A DNA stretch of 33,516 nucleotides from Sediminispirochaeta sp. (GTDB lineage: Bacteria; Spirochaetota; Spirochaetia; B11-G9). Shown piece by piece: positions 15,288 to 23,987 of the stretch. The stretch covers positions 1 to 33,516 of the forward strand of contig JANTFL010000016.1 of assembly GCA_024763455.1 (NCBI GenBank). The letters run 5' to 3'. The notes under the pieces were generated by a model that was given only the letters and a program-made list of their open reading frames with translations, was not told where the DNA came from and made no database searches. Each line of letters begins with the position of its first letter. The stretch's first letter is position 1. Both the position numbers and the translations under genes were made by a program.

Positions 15288-15333
15288 GAATACTTAAAAA
15301 CTCCCGCTGCTGATTCAAAGTTCCCGGAACTAT

Positions 15334-15930
15334 TTAGGAATCAAGCTCCTTTCTTTCAGTGATAACCCTGGAAATAAGACCATAGGAAAGGGCTTCAGCT
15401 GCATTCATCCAATAATCCCTGTCCGTATCTTTCTCTACCTTTGAAAGACTCTGGCCGGTTTCCTCGCTAATCAGGGTGTTGAGTTTAATCCTGAGTTTTT
15501 CAAGCTCTTTGGCATGGATCTCTATCTCAGTGGCTACTCCACGGATACCGCTTAGAGGCTGATGGATAAGGTAATGAGAGTTGGGAAGCCCAAGCCGGAA
15601 CTCTTTAGGAGATGCGAGAAGAATAAGTGCTCCGGCACTTGCCACCAGCCCCATACCCACGGTGTAAACATCGGGTTTTACAAATCTCATCATATCAAAG
15701 ATGGCAAACCCTGCATCTACATCACCTCCTGGAGAATCGATAAATACCTTAATCGGCTCATCACCGGCTGCTTCGAGAAGAAGAAGCTGACGGATAACCT
15801 TCTCTGCAAGCTCTTTGTTAACCTCACCGGATAGAAGGATTGTCCTTGTTTCCATCATTTTTTCGGTAAAGTCAAATGCTCCTTCTCCGTTCTTCCCTTT
15901 CTTTTCCTCTTTTTCATTATCATTCGACAT
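15334..15930 (-). CDS. clpP: ATP-dependent Clp protease proteolytic subunit
   Basis: This 198-residue serine protease has the ClpP fold and catalytic triad Ser98 (GLVASAGAL), His123 (YLIHQPLSG) and Asp172 (DTDRDYW), with the same spacing as E. coli ClpP. The oxyanion/substrate segment FIDSPGGDVDAGFAIFDMM is intact. It forms the tetradecameric chamber that degrades unfolded proteins with a ClpX/ClpA partner. The first 22 residues are charged and Lys/Glu-rich and lack the short ClpP propeptide. Ser98 neighbours (VASAGALILLA) differ from the usual AASMGAFLL, suggesting a second ClpP isoform. No clpX or tig is adjacent. GGAGAG lies upstream of the ATG. Confidence 0.93.
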   Translation of the reverse strand: MSNDNEKEEKKGKNGEGAFDFTEKMMETRTILLSGEVNKELAEKVIRQLLLLEAAGDEPIKVFIDSPGGDVDAGFAIFDMMRFVKPDVYTVGMGLVASAGALILLASPKEFRLGLPNSHYLIHQPLSGIRGVATEIEIHAKELEKLRIKLNTLISEETGQSLSKVEKDTDRDYWMNAAEALSYGLISRVITERKELDS

Positions 15931-16050
15931 ATGTTCTCTCCGCTGATTTCAATATACTGTAGAGAAGAGTATACTCATTTAGAGGGGGAAAGAAAAGTAT
16001 AATAATCAGCAGAGGCTTGATATAAACAGCCATTTCGGTACAATCAGGGT

Positions 16051-16926
16051 ATGAAATCATCCTTTATATCCATTATGGGAAGACCTTCCGCGGGGAAGAG
16101 CACCCTTTTAAACAAAATCTGCGGAGAAAAAATTTCAATCATTGCTCCGACCCCTCAGACAACGAGAAACAAGATAAGAGGAATCCTCTCAGAGGAAAGG
16201 GGACAGCTTATTTTTATCGACACTCCGGGCTTTCATCTCTCCGGGAAAAAGCTGAATCTTCATCTGAAAGATGTCTCGATTTCCTCCCTTGATGAGAGCG
16301 ACCTGTTTGTCTATGTAATAGATACTACCAGGGCAATCGGCACCGAAGAGAAAGAACTCCTTTCGATATTCACGTCCCTCCAGGACAAGACTGTCGTCGC
16401 CCTTAACAAGTGCGATATTTCTGGCACAAAAGCAGGGTCGTACAAACATACATTGAAAGAGATTCTACCCGGATGCAGCACTGTTGAGATATCAGCCCTT
16501 GAGGGAACCGGTATACAAGAGCTAAAAAATGTTCTTTTTTCAATGGCCCAGGAAGGGGAACAGATGTATCCCGATGATTTCTACACCGATCAGCTTCCTG
16601 AATTCCGAATTTCCGAGATTATACGGGAAAAAGCCATAAATAGTGTAAAGGAGGAGATCCCCCACTCTATATATGTGGAAGTAGCTGATCTTGAGATTTC
16701 AGAAGATGGTGAGAAAGGCTGGATACGGGCCTTTATTTTGGTTGAAAGAGAAACTCAGAAGGGGATTATTGTGGGAAAGGGGGGCACCGGTATCCGGGAT
16801 ATCCGCAAAGCAGCACAGAAGGAACTAAACCATATATTTCCCTATAAGGTATATCTGGATCTCCGGGTAAAGGTTAACCATAAGTGGCGTAAGAAGGATC
16901 ATATCCTGAAAAAAATAATTTTCTAG
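16051..16926 (+). CDS. era: GTPase Era
   Basis: The 291-residue protein has an N-terminal GTPase and a C-terminal KH RNA-binding domain, as in Era, which binds the 3' end of 16S rRNA during 30S maturation. G1 is GRPSAGKST (10-18; most Era have GRPNVGKS), the switch T is in PQTTRNKIRG, G3 is DTPG (57-60), G4 is NKCD (119-122) and G5 is SALEG (148-152). The KH GxxG loop lies in IIVGKGGTGIRDIRKAAQKEL near residue 245. The start at 16051 has CAGGGT nearby. Its stop overlaps the convergent oxidoreductase by four bases. The altered G1 (Ser13-Ala14) should leave nucleotide binding intact since the Lys-Ser pair is kept. Confidence 0.95.
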   Translation: MKSSFISIMGRPSAGKSTLLNKICGEKISIIAPTPQTTRNKIRGILSEERGQLIFIDTPGFHLSGKKLNLHLKDVSISSLDESDLFVYVIDTTRAIGTEEKELLSIFTSLQDKTVVALNKCDISGTKAGSYKHTLKEILPGCSTVEISALEGTGIQELKNVLFSMAQEGEQMYPDDFYTDQLPEFRISEIIREKAINSVKEEIPHSIYVEVADLEISEDGEKGWIRAFILVERETQKGIIVGKGGTGIRDIRKAAQKELNHIFPYKVYLDLRVKVNHKWRKKDHILKKIIF

Positions 16927-18302
16927 CCGCTAAAAAAGTTTTTAAGATATACACCACGGCCGGTGCGGGCTGATTGATCCGCTGCAAAAGCCATGACATG
17001 GCCGAGTACCGAATTCTCCCCGGAAGAGGCTGGTTTTTCTCCGGAAAACACACGGACCCAACTTTCCATCAAGCCTGTGTCCGCCTGTGTATGACCTATA
17101 AAATCAGATTCTACATGTATTACCCGCTCTTTTTTCCGTCCCTTTACGTATACCCGTATATCACTTCCACTGCCGAATTTTCCCCGTATACTACCCCGGG
17201 TGCCGTCAATCCTCAAAGTCCGCCCTTCCTCAAAACTCAATCCCTGGAGTCTAAAGCTTGCGGTTAGTCCTGATTCAAATTTAATAATCGTTTCCTGGTG
17301 CTCCGGCTGGTCGTTATCACATTGGTAGACGCATCTCCCATAGGGGCCGGTTTCAAGAGCATTTTTAATCCCTTCAGGAGTGAGATCATCAGTTATGGCA
17401 TTTGTCGGCCATTCTTTCCATACCCGGTACCGGGATAAAAAAGGGAGTATTCCTGCAAACCGGGGAAATGTGGACATAAACGAAGCTGTCAATCCTGTAA
17501 CTCCCTTCGCTCTGCTCAATGCTATTTTTACCGGAATCCCTTTAAGATACGTCTTTTCTGCATTGTATAAACAGCTTTCGTATACCGGACACTCTTTACT
17601 GCATTGCTGCGGTGCACCAACGGGTGTTTTCCCTGGAATAAACACACTTCGTTCAGAGGTACTTGCTATCCATACAGGATTTGATCCTGCAAACCATTGT
17701 ATCAAATCCAGATCATGACTGCTTTTTGCGAGAATAACCGGAGATGATTCAGAACTGTTTCTCCAGTTTCCTCTTACATATGAATGGGCAAAGTGGTAAT
17801 AGGAAACATTTTCTGCATGGTATAAACTGTGGGCCTCACCAATTTCTCCCGAGTCAAGAATTTCTTTTATCTTTTTGAAGAACGGGCTGTATCGCAAAAC
17901 ATGGCAAACCGTGAGACTGCCGCCCTTCTCTTCCCCTTTCTTAGAAGCATTCAGGATAAGCGAAAGGTCCTCTTTTTTTAGAACCATGGGTTTTTCAAGA
18001 AGTACATGCATTCCTATCCCAAGGAAAGCTAAAGCCGGGCCGGTGTGAGCATCATCACCGGTTGCTATAATTACTCCTTCAGCATCAATCCTGCTGGATA
18101 CAAGCTCCTTCCACCCGGGAAAACATTGGGATTCGGACAACCCATGCTCCGCTGCAATGAACGTACGCCTGGCCGCAACCGGATCCGCGACTCCTGTAAT
18201 CTTAAAGTGTCCGGGATTCTTCTTTATCCACTCAGCGTATTTTTTCCCCCTGTTTCCGGCTCCGACAAGAAAAATCCTTCGGGGGCTTCCCTGCTTTCTC
18301 AT
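16923..18302 (-). CDS. Gfo/Idh/MocA-family oxidoreductase with Cys motif
   Basis: The 459-residue protein starts with a Rossmann nucleotide site (FLVGAGNRGKKYAEWI) and has the EKP motif at 103-105 (LLEKPMVLKK), the family's catalytic lysine region. It belongs to the subset bearing a CxxxCPxxxxxC stretch (Cys234, 238 and 244, followed by YNAEKTYL) and GRCVYQCDNDQPEHQ near residue 330, which may bind zinc or stabilise the fold. Such enzymes oxidise or reduce sugars and their derivatives with NAD(P)H; the substrate is not visible. GGAG, within a perfect 12-base palindrome at 18308-18319, precedes the ATG. It lies downstream of the LysRS gene with a 98-base gap that has no gene. Confidence 0.88.
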   Translation of the reverse strand: MRKQGSPRRIFLVGAGNRGKKYAEWIKKNPGHFKITGVADPVAARRTFIAAEHGLSESQCFPGWKELVSSRIDAEGVIIATGDDAHTGPALAFLGIGMHVLLEKPMVLKKEDLSLILNASKKGEEKGGSLTVCHVLRYSPFFKKIKEILDSGEIGEAHSLYHAENVSYYHFAHSYVRGNWRNSSESSPVILAKSSHDLDLIQWFAGSNPVWIASTSERSVFIPGKTPVGAPQQCSKECPVYESCLYNAEKTYLKGIPVKIALSRAKGVTGLTASFMSTFPRFAGILPFLSRYRVWKEWPTNAITDDLTPEGIKNALETGPYGRCVYQCDNDQPEHQETIIKFESGLTASFRLQGLSFEEGRTLRIDGTRGSIRGKFGSGSDIRVYVKGRKKERVIHVESDFIGHTQADTGLMESWVRVFSGEKPASSGENSVLGHVMAFAADQSARTGRGVYLKNFFSG

Positions 18303-18400
18303 TCAGTAACTCCGGAGTTCCGTTTCTTGTACAGTTACGGTTCCAAAATGATATTGCTGAGAGTGAAAGAGGAGAAATGAAACTCCTGAATATACAGTCA

Positions 18401-19975
18401 TTATCTATACCGCTGGAAAATAGTCTGCAGTTTCTCCTTCCCCACTATCATCATAAATCCTGCCAGACGCGGACCTTTTTCTTTGCCTATTAAAACCCTG
18501 TAAACAGTGGTAAACAGATCTTTCGGTTCCAACGCTGTTTTCTCTGCTATAGCGTATATAGCTTCACCTAAGGACCGTTCGGTATGGTCATCAAAATTCC
18601 CGACTTCTTCTGACAGCAATGAGACCGCTTTTGCTTCTGCATCCGATAAGGACACGATGGGATCCTCCTCAGTCTGAAGGGAGAATCTGAAGTCCTCAGG
18701 GCTGAATTGGGTTATCCAGTTCCAGGCGCATTCCGCACGGACCCTCAGCCGCTCCTTCTGAGATTCTTTAACATCTTCAAATAGGCTGATCACTGCATCA
18801 ATATCCCCCCCATGAATCTGCAAGAGGTTACAAAGGTGACGCAAAGGGACCTGATATGGCATCTCCTCAGGAACTCCGTTAACCTGGGAAAGTTCATAAA
18901 TCCGGTTTTCCTTCTCCTTTTTCTTTTCATTAATCTGCTGAACACCAAAATATATCCGCTCACACTTATCATAGTCCTCGTATATTTTAAGAACATCCAG
19001 ATCAAAGGAGATTGCAAACTCGGTATTTGGTCTTGTTCCTACAAAAAGGTACCTGACAATCTCGGGGGGGTAGATTTCCAGAACATCCTTCAGGCTGATT
19101 ACCTCTCCGGTGGAAGAGGATATTTTCCCTCCCCTCCCCTTTATCCGTATAAAATCATACTGAAAGGATACAGGAGCTTCGCCTCCGTATACCTCCTGGA
19201 CAATCTTTTTCGCTGTATCGAAGGAGCCGCCTTCTGAATGGTGGTCCTTTCCTGCAGGCTCAAAATCAACCCCCTCAGCTTTCCAGCGCATGGGCCAGTC
19301 AATCCTCCAGGGGAGCTTGACTGCCGACGTCTTTCTGAGATCTACGGTCTCTTCCCTGCCGGTATCTTCACACCGGTACGTAACTCCCCATTCACCATCC
19401 CATCCAAGAACTGTTGTGTTGTCCCTGTCGGTAAAGTTTGAAAAAACTGAAACCGGCCACCACTCTTCAGGAAGAGGCTTTGTCCTGTGTTCATTTAAAA
19501 GTTTTCTTATTGTTTCACGGTGCTCAAGAGCAGTCCGGATACCTTCAGCATACTCGGAAGCTCTGTATCTGGAAGCCTGATATATATAATCAGGATCAAC
19601 TCCTACAACAGGAAGAAGATCTTCAAGCTCTTTTTCGTTAGCCTCCGCATAACTTGCATACCTTCCCCTGGTGTCAGGAACCAGAGTGATCGGTTTTCTA
19701 AGATATTCCTTTAAAAGGTCCTGTTTCGGCATATTTACCGGGACTTTTCTGAATACATCATAGTCATCCCAGGAATAGATAAACCGTGCATTCTTCCCCT
19801 TATCACGGAGAGCCCTCACCACGAGTTCTACAGAGATAATCTCTCTGAAATTCCCAATGTGCACTGTTCCCGAAGGAGTTATCCCCGATGCACATACGTA
19901 GGTCTCCTTCTCGCCCTTTTCTCTTATTATTTTATCCGCGTTTATATCCGCCCAATGTACTGATTTTTTACCCAT
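18401..19975 (-). CDS. lysS: Lysyl-tRNA synthetase, class I
   Basis: The 524-residue enzyme charges tRNA-Lys and is of the class I type found in archaea, alphaproteobacteria and spirochaetes rather than the common class II type. The HIGH motif is HIGN (39-42, in GITPSGTVHIGNFRE) and KMSKS is KISSS (284-288). Its N-terminus MGKKSVHWADINADKI matches Borrelia LysRS, which starts MKTAHWADF. For this reason, ATG 19975 is chosen over the longer frame to 20023, which would leave only seven bases to the divergent rlpA gene. SWDDYDVFRKVP and FEPAGKDHHSEGGSFDT are other family blocks. This gene is the best single taxonomic clue in the window. Confidence 0.95.
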   Translation of the reverse strand: MGKKSVHWADINADKIIREKGEKETYVCASGITPSGTVHIGNFREIISVELVVRALRDKGKNARFIYSWDDYDVFRKVPVNMPKQDLLKEYLRKPITLVPDTRGRYASYAEANEKELEDLLPVVGVDPDYIYQASRYRASEYAEGIRTALEHRETIRKLLNEHRTKPLPEEWWPVSVFSNFTDRDNTTVLGWDGEWGVTYRCEDTGREETVDLRKTSAVKLPWRIDWPMRWKAEGVDFEPAGKDHHSEGGSFDTAKKIVQEVYGGEAPVSFQYDFIRIKGRGGKISSSTGEVISLKDVLEIYPPEIVRYLFVGTRPNTEFAISFDLDVLKIYEDYDKCERIYFGVQQINEKKKEKENRIYELSQVNGVPEEMPYQVPLRHLCNLLQIHGGDIDAVISLFEDVKESQKERLRVRAECAWNWITQFSPEDFRFSLQTEEDPIVSLSDAEAKAVSLLSEEVGNFDDHTERSLGEAIYAIAEKTALEPKDLFTTVYRVLIGKEKGPRLAGFMMIVGKEKLQTIFQRYR

Positions 19976-20030
19976 ACCTGGATTATACTGATGGTTAAGG
20001 ATAAAGGGAAGAGGTACCGACATAGATTAT

Positions 20031-20654
20031 ATGAGTAAAAAACTGTCACTTTTACTGCTGCTGATAATGGCAGCGTCTTTTCTATCAGCTCTGGAAACTG
20101 GAGGAGCCTCCTGGTACGGGGGAAAGTTCCAGGGGCGTTTGACCGCCAACGGTGAGGTCTTTGATACCAACAAGTTTACAGCGGCTCACAAAACCCTCCC
20201 GTTTAATACTATTGTGGAAGTTACTAACCTTGACAACTCCAAAACTGTACTGGTCAGGATAAATGACAGAGGACCTTTTGTCGAAGGAAGGATAATAGAT
20301 CTGTCCCGGGCTGCAGCGGAGAAGATCGGCCTTGTCGGCAAGGGTGTGGGGCATGTTCAGCTTAAAATTATTTCAAACGAAGAGCTTACAACCAATCCGG
20401 ACGCCTCCGATCTGTCAGGGCTGCAGCCTCCCCTGGAAGAAATAATATTCCAGATAGCATCTTTTTCGGTACTGGACAATGCCGAAGCTCTGGTAAAAGA
20501 ACTCAAAGAAAACGGCCTTCCGGCGGAGATAGAAAAAACTCCCGGGAATTATTACCGAGTGGTACTAAAGAATATTAAAAAAGAGGATGTGGCCCCTACC
20601 AAAGATACCCTGAAAAAGATAGGATACAGTAACATACTTATTAGAGGTTTGTAA
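20031..20654 (+). CDS. rlpA: RlpA-like septal ring protein with SPOR domain
   Basis: The 207-residue precursor has a signal peptide (1-20, ending FLSALE). Next comes the double-psi beta-barrel of Rlp[39 protein letters not shown] (His53), [26 protein letters not shown] (Asp79), and GVGHVQLKI. RlpA cleaves peptidoglycan strands lacking stem peptides; the equivalent His and Asp are present. The C-terminal 75 residues ([25 protein letters not shown]...) form a SPOR domain that binds denuded glycan at division sites. It lacks a lipobox, so it is probably periplasmic. The ATG at 20031 is 55 bases from the divergent lysS start; no clear ribosome site is seen. Confidence 0.92.
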   Translation: MSKKLSLLLLLIMAASFLSALETGGASWYGGKFQGRLTANGEVFDTNKFTAAHKTLPFNTIVEVTNLDNSKTVLVRINDRGPFVEGRIIDLSRAAAEKIGLVGKGVGHVQLKIISNEELTTNPDASDLSGLQPPLEEIIFQIASFSVLDNAEALVKELKENGLPAEIEKTPGNYYRVVLKNIKKEDVAPTKDTLKKIGYSNILIRGL

Positions 20655-20663
20655 TTAGTAATC

Positions 20664-21557
20664 ATGTTTTTTACTCATCCCCAGATCCTTTCCGGAAACA
20701 CAGCAGAGAACCGGATAAAACAAATTCCAATAGGAACTGCCTTAAAAACCCTTCTTTTAGTAAAGGAGGTTAGAAAAACCGGTCTGAGACTCACCCACAC
20801 CATTATTAAAGTCTTTTTTATTCCCCAATTTCTGTCCAGATTCGGGTTCAGAAAACGGAGTGTTGTTCAGATAGACCATCCCCTTGATTCAAAGATACCG
20901 TTTGCAGCCGGCCATGTACGGGACTATCTGTGTTTTACCCATATATGGATAAAATCCCTCTGTTTCCTGTACCTGGAGTTCGGGGAAAAAATAATCCCGG
21001 AATTGCTGGCCTTTATCGGGGAACTTGAAAGCTTTTATAGAGGTTCTTTTACCATATATGACCACTACCAATCCACAACCAGAAGGCCGAAATCCGGCGG
21101 AGGACTACCTTTTTTCTTAATCCGTCTTCTGGACCCCCACCTGCACTGCCTGCCGAGCCTGCACGTTATTATTGCAGCTTATACAGCCTTTACAATCAGC
21201 TCTATTCTGGATAAATATGCCGCAGAGAAAGACGGATACAAACCAGAGAAGGATCACCTTTTTACCATGGCAGTCAGAATTATAAACAGTGTTCTTTTTA
21301 TAAAACAACACAGCGTGAACTGTGTCCCTGCAGGACTTTTTATGCTCCAGTGCCGGATTTCAGCAATCACATCAAAGCATTCAGGGATTCTGCTGGATAC
21401 TATACTGCAGGAACCGGAAATTCCTGCAGAAAGCAGAGAAGAGATCGTCATGTATATGAAAACTCTCCTGCACAGATTCGTGGAACAGGGAGAGGATACA
21501 GATCCCTCAAACGTACTTATTGAATTTTTAGAGAATTACCCCCCGGTAAATGGGTAA
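20664..21557 (+). CDS. PAP2-like protein with altered third motif
   Basis: This 297-residue protein has traces of the PAP2 phosphatase site: YQSTTRRP (residues 135-142) in place of KxxxxxxRP, CLPSLH (162-167) as the PSGH motif, and SVLFIKQHSVNCVPAG (209-224) as the SRxxxxxHxxxD motif. In active family members, the final residue is Asp, as in HYVVDVLAG; here it is Cys220. The first-motif Lys is also not evident. It has fewer hydrophobic segments than membrane PAP2 enzymes, so the protein may sit at the membrane surface. It follows rlpA by nine bases, suggesting an operon in cell-envelope work. The family link is by motif only; it may be inactive or use altered chemistry. Confidence 0.6.
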   Translation: MFFTHPQILSGNTAENRIKQIPIGTALKTLLLVKEVRKTGLRLTHTIIKVFFIPQFLSRFGFRKRSVVQIDHPLDSKIPFAAGHVRDYLCFTHIWIKSLCFLYLEFGEKIIPELLAFIGELESFYRGSFTIYDHYQSTTRRPKSGGGLPFFLIRLLDPHLHCLPSLHVIIAAYTAFTISSILDKYAAEKDGYKPEKDHLFTMAVRIINSVLFIKQHSVNCVPAGLFMLQCRISAITSKHSGILLDTILQEPEIPAESREEIVMYMKTLLHRFVEQGEDTDPSNVLIEFLENYPPVNG

Positions 21558-21560
21558 ATA

Positions 21561-21589
21561 TTGACATAACAAAGGTTTTTTGTTACATA
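21561..21589 (+). promoter_or_regulatory. Promoter of the tRNA gene
   Basis: TTGACA at 21561-21566 and TACATA at 21584-21589 are 17 bases apart, about nine bases before the tRNA 5' end at 21599. The spacer holds an inverted repeat (AACAAA and TTTGTT, five-base centre). Confidence 0.75.
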
Positions 21590-21598
21590 TACATCCAC

Positions 21599-21672
21599 GG
21601 GCCTATAGCTCAGTTGGTTAGAGTCCCTGACTCATAATCAGGTTGTCCTAGGTTCAAGTCCTAGTGGGCCCA
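21599..21672 (+). tRNA. tRNA with CAT anticodon, probably tRNA-Ile2 (lysidine type)
   Basis: The 74-base gene folds as a cloverleaf: acceptor GGGCCTA with TGGGCCC, D-stem GCTC/GAGT, anticodon stem CCTGA/TCAGG around CTCATAA, T-stem CTAGG/CCTAG and loop TTCAAGT, with discriminator A. The anticodon is CAT. The anticodon arm sequence GACTCATAATC equals that of E. coli tRNA-Ile2, in which C34 is changed to lysidine by TilS to read AUA; elongator tRNA-Met is the alternative and initiator tRNA is unlikely. The 3' CCA is not encoded. The D-stem ends in a G-T wobble (10-25) and position 26 is C, which is slightly unusual. Confidence 0.9.
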
Positions 21673-21680
21673 AAATATAA

Positions 21681-21710
21681 CCGTTCGCCGAAAGGTGGGC
21701 GGTTTTTTTT
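21681..21710 (+). terminator. Rho-independent terminator of the tRNA gene
   Basis: CCGTTCGCC and GGTGGGCGG form a nine-base stem with three G-T pairs and a GAAA loop, followed by eight T residues. It lies nine bases after the tRNA. Confidence 0.92.
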
Positions 21711-21794
21711 GTGGACAGGACCCGCCGGGATTGGATCCAAGACTCGGTGTAATCACATCTTGCTACAAAAAATCAAAAATGGTATGACAAAATC

Positions 21795-23702
21795 ATGAAG
21801 GAATCATTAAAAAACATCAGCAGAGTCAAACCCTCCGGAACAAGCACTATTCGCCTTACACAACTCAGCCACGGATCAGGGTGCGGGTGCAAACTTTCCC
21901 CGGATGAACTCGGATCAATACTCTCTCAGGCGTTCCCTGAGGGGAAAGAGAAGGAAAACTATCCAGGCCTGGTAATCGGCAACGAAACCAAGGACGATGC
22001 GGCAGTTATCGATATAGGGACAGAGGAATTACTGGTATCCACCACCGACTTTTTTACACCGATAGTGGACGATGCCTATCAATACGGCAGGATTGCGTCA
22101 GTTAACGCCTTGTCTGATGTGTGGGCAATGGGGGGCAGGCCGATTATGGCCCTGGCCGTTCTCGGATGGCCGGTAGAAGATATTGACCCTGCAGTAGCCA
22201 GACCGATTGTTGCAGGAGCACGGGATGTATGCCGGGAGATCGGGATTCCTCTTGCCGGGGGACACAGCATAGATTCGGCAGAACCATTTTTCGGTCTTGT
22301 TGTAAACGGACTTGTAATTAAAAGCAGACTTAAAACCAACGCCGGAGCAAAGCCGGGTGATTTAGTATTCCTCACGAAGCCATTGGGGACAGGGCTTTTG
22401 ACAACAGCCGAAAAGTACAGTTCCCTGAGGAAAGAAGATGAAGGACTTGCTGTACAGATAATGGGAAAGCTGAATAATGCCGGTTATGAGCTTGCCGGTA
22501 TTAAGGGAGTCCATGCACTTACCGATGTTACCGGATTCGGTCTTGCCGGACATCTGTTGGAGATGTGCGATGCATCAGGTCTTGAAGCAGAGCTCCGGTG
22601 GGAATCCCTCAGGTTTCCTACAGATCTTTCCCGGTACGTTGCCATGGGAGCCCTAGCCAAGGGGCTCAAGAACAACTGGAGAAGCTATGGAGACAGGATT
22701 ACCCCTGTGGAAGAACCTGTCCGTTCAATTATCTGCGATCCCCAGACAGGTGGAGGTCTTCTTATTGCAGTTGATCCGGCCTATGGTGAGGAGGTGAAAA
22801 AGGTTCTTAAAGATTTTGGGCTTTCGGAGCATTTGGAACCCATTGCAGTCCTGCACCCTTCAAAAGGGAACGGAATTACTATTAAAGTAACCGGACATGA
22901 ATCGGTTCCAAAAACCCGCTCGTTTTTTGGTCTGGATGCGGATAAAGCAAACCGCCGGAATAAAACAGAAGAAAATTCTTTTGTCACGGTTAAAACGGTT
23001 GAAACAGACAGCATACCCTCCTTCAATGCTTCCTGCACCCCTCCGCAGCCATCAGATGCAAACCTGAGGGAATTATTAAAGATGATGAAATCGTTCTTTA
23101 AAGATCTTTGGAAGTACCGCAGGGAGATTAAAAAACAATCCCGTTGGATTAAGAAATTTGCCCAAAAAAACGGCTACAAAGCTAATCCGAACTGGATGAT
23201 GAATGCCAACCTGCGCCTATGGCTTGTTGAATCGGAGAACGTCTTCGGGAAAAGGTACTGTCCATGTTTCGAGCCTTCCGATGACCCTGCGCTGAACAAT
23301 GACATTGTCTGCCCGTGCACATTCATAGAACAGGATATTGCAGAAAAGGGTACCTGCCACTGCGGCCTCTTCGGAAAAAAAGATCTGACAAAAGCCGGAT
23401 TTAAAGAAGCGGAGAAGCGTCTTATGAAGGAGTACCGTGTCAATCTTAAGGAACGGGGATCTATGGTGGATACAACAGGGATCCCCACCGACCTGTTCAG
23501 AGGGTTAAAGATCCCCGACGCCTATCATCTTGCAAAAAGAGCATTGATGCTTAGAGGAGCCCCTGTGGAAATCTATATGGAGCGTGATTTTGAGGTGTCC
23601 AACATAAAAGCGTGGGCTGCAAGCAAGGGTATACCGGTACAGTCCAGAACTGAAGGCAGCGGATTCTGCGTTACTCTTGGGAAGAAGAATTCTCTTGAAT
23701 AA
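21795..23702 (+). CDS. selD: SelD - ferredoxin:thioredoxin reductase - TusA-like fusion protein
   Basis: The 635-residue protein has three parts. Residues 19-365 are selenophosphate synthetase: STIRLTQLSHGSGCGCKLSP aligns with E. coli SelD around Cys17 and Lys20 (here Cys30, Lys33), followed by GNETKDDAAV, TTDFF, LAGGHSID, TDVTGFGLAGHL and CDPQTGGGLL. Residues 420-530 match the ferredoxin:thioredoxin reductase catalytic subunit, with CPC (489-491), CPC (506-508) and CHC (521-523), ligands of a [4Fe-4S] cluster and a redox disulfide. Residues 557-632 have the TusA/SirA fold pattern (VDTTGIP...AYHLAKRALMLRGAPVEIYME...IKAWAASKGIPV), but its CP motif is replaced by KIPD. A linker (366-420) joins the first two. 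SelD uses Cys, not Sec. No ribosome site precedes the ATG; a weak promoter (TTGCTA/TATGAC) places the start near the ATG. Its role is probably reductive delivery of selenium to SelD, which is inference. Confidence 0.9.
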   Translation: MKESLKNISRVKPSGTSTIRLTQLSHGSGCGCKLSPDELGSILSQAFPEGKEKENYPGLVIGNETKDDAAVIDIGTEELLVSTTDFFTPIVDDAYQYGRIASVNALSDVWAMGGRPIMALAVLGWPVEDIDPAVARPIVAGARDVCREIGIPLAGGHSIDSAEPFFGLVVNGLVIKSRLKTNAGAKPGDLVFLTKPLGTGLLTTAEKYSSLRKEDEGLAVQIMGKLNNAGYELAGIKGVHALTDVTGFGLAGHLLEMCDASGLEAELRWESLRFPTDLSRYVAMGALAKGLKNNWRSYGDRITPVEEPVRSIICDPQTGGGLLIAVDPAYGEEVKKVLKDFGLSEHLEPIAVLHPSKGNGITIKVTGHESVPKTRSFFGLDADKANRRNKTEENSFVTVKTVETDSIPSFNASCTPPQPSDANLRELLKMMKSFFKDLWKYRREIKKQSRWIKKFAQKNGYKANPNWMMNANLRLWLVESENVFGKRYCPCFEPSDDPALNNDIVCPCTFIEQDIAEKGTCHCGLFGKKDLTKAGFKEAEKRLMKEYRVNLKERGSMVDTTGIPTDLFRGLKIPDAYHLAKRALMLRGAPVEIYMERDFEVSNIKAWAASKGIPVQSRTEGSGFCVTLGKKNSLE

Positions 23703-23958
23703 TCTCGACTTTTACATCCAGAGATTTTTCAGGATCTTTCTGTTCTATAACAAGATTCCATACGCCGGGTTCAGGCGGAGCCAGATAAAAGGGTGATTCC
23801 TCAACAATCGTACCGTAGTAATCGTAGGTTTGCTCGTTAAGATACTTTTGATAGTTATCATCATCTGCAAAGAAAACATATGCCATCTCGTCAAGATATA
23901 CAGCCACGGCATCCTGAGCTTTTAAATTTAAAGTTTTGTGTAAATGCGGTTTCATCAA
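23671..23958 (-). CDS. DUF1883-like protein
   Basis: The 95-residue protein begins MMKPHLHKTLNLKAQDAVAVYLDEMAYVFFADDDNYQKYL, then YDYYGTIVEESPFYLAPPEPGVWNLVIE. This matches the DUF1883 plan: an N-terminal LKxGDxVxV block, an NYxxY segment, YYG-SP and a W-x-VV end. Function of that family is unknown. Its 3' end overlaps the selD fusion gene by 32 bases in convergent orientation, which is longer than most overlaps here but both frames look real. It lies 29 bases after the thioesterase gene on the same strand and was probably cotranscribed with it. Two adjacent ATGs at 23958 and 23955 are possible starts. Confidence 0.65.
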   Translation of the reverse strand: MMKPHLHKTLNLKAQDAVAVYLDEMAYVFFADDDNYQKYLNEQTYDYYGTIVEESPFYLAPPEPGVWNLVIEQKDPEKSLDVKVEIIQENSSSQE

Positions 23959-23987
23959 GAACAGGATAGACTGCGCTGTGATTCATG

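Noticed and set aside
18308..18319. AACTCCGGAGTT palindrome just before the oxidoreductase ATG, considered as an operator
   Set aside because: It contains the ribosome site GGAG, is only 12 bases long, and no promoter is visible beside it; chance is likely.
21568..21584. AACAAA-TTTGTT inverted repeat in the tRNA promoter spacer, considered as a Rex or other operator
   Set aside because: Six-base A/T-rich arms are common by chance and tRNA promoters are seldom controlled this way.
23174..23488. Antisense frame over the FTR part of the selD fusion, considered as a sign that the fusion is two genes
   Set aside because: The plus-strand frame runs through without a stop and keeps all six FTR cysteines, so the fusion is real in this sequence.
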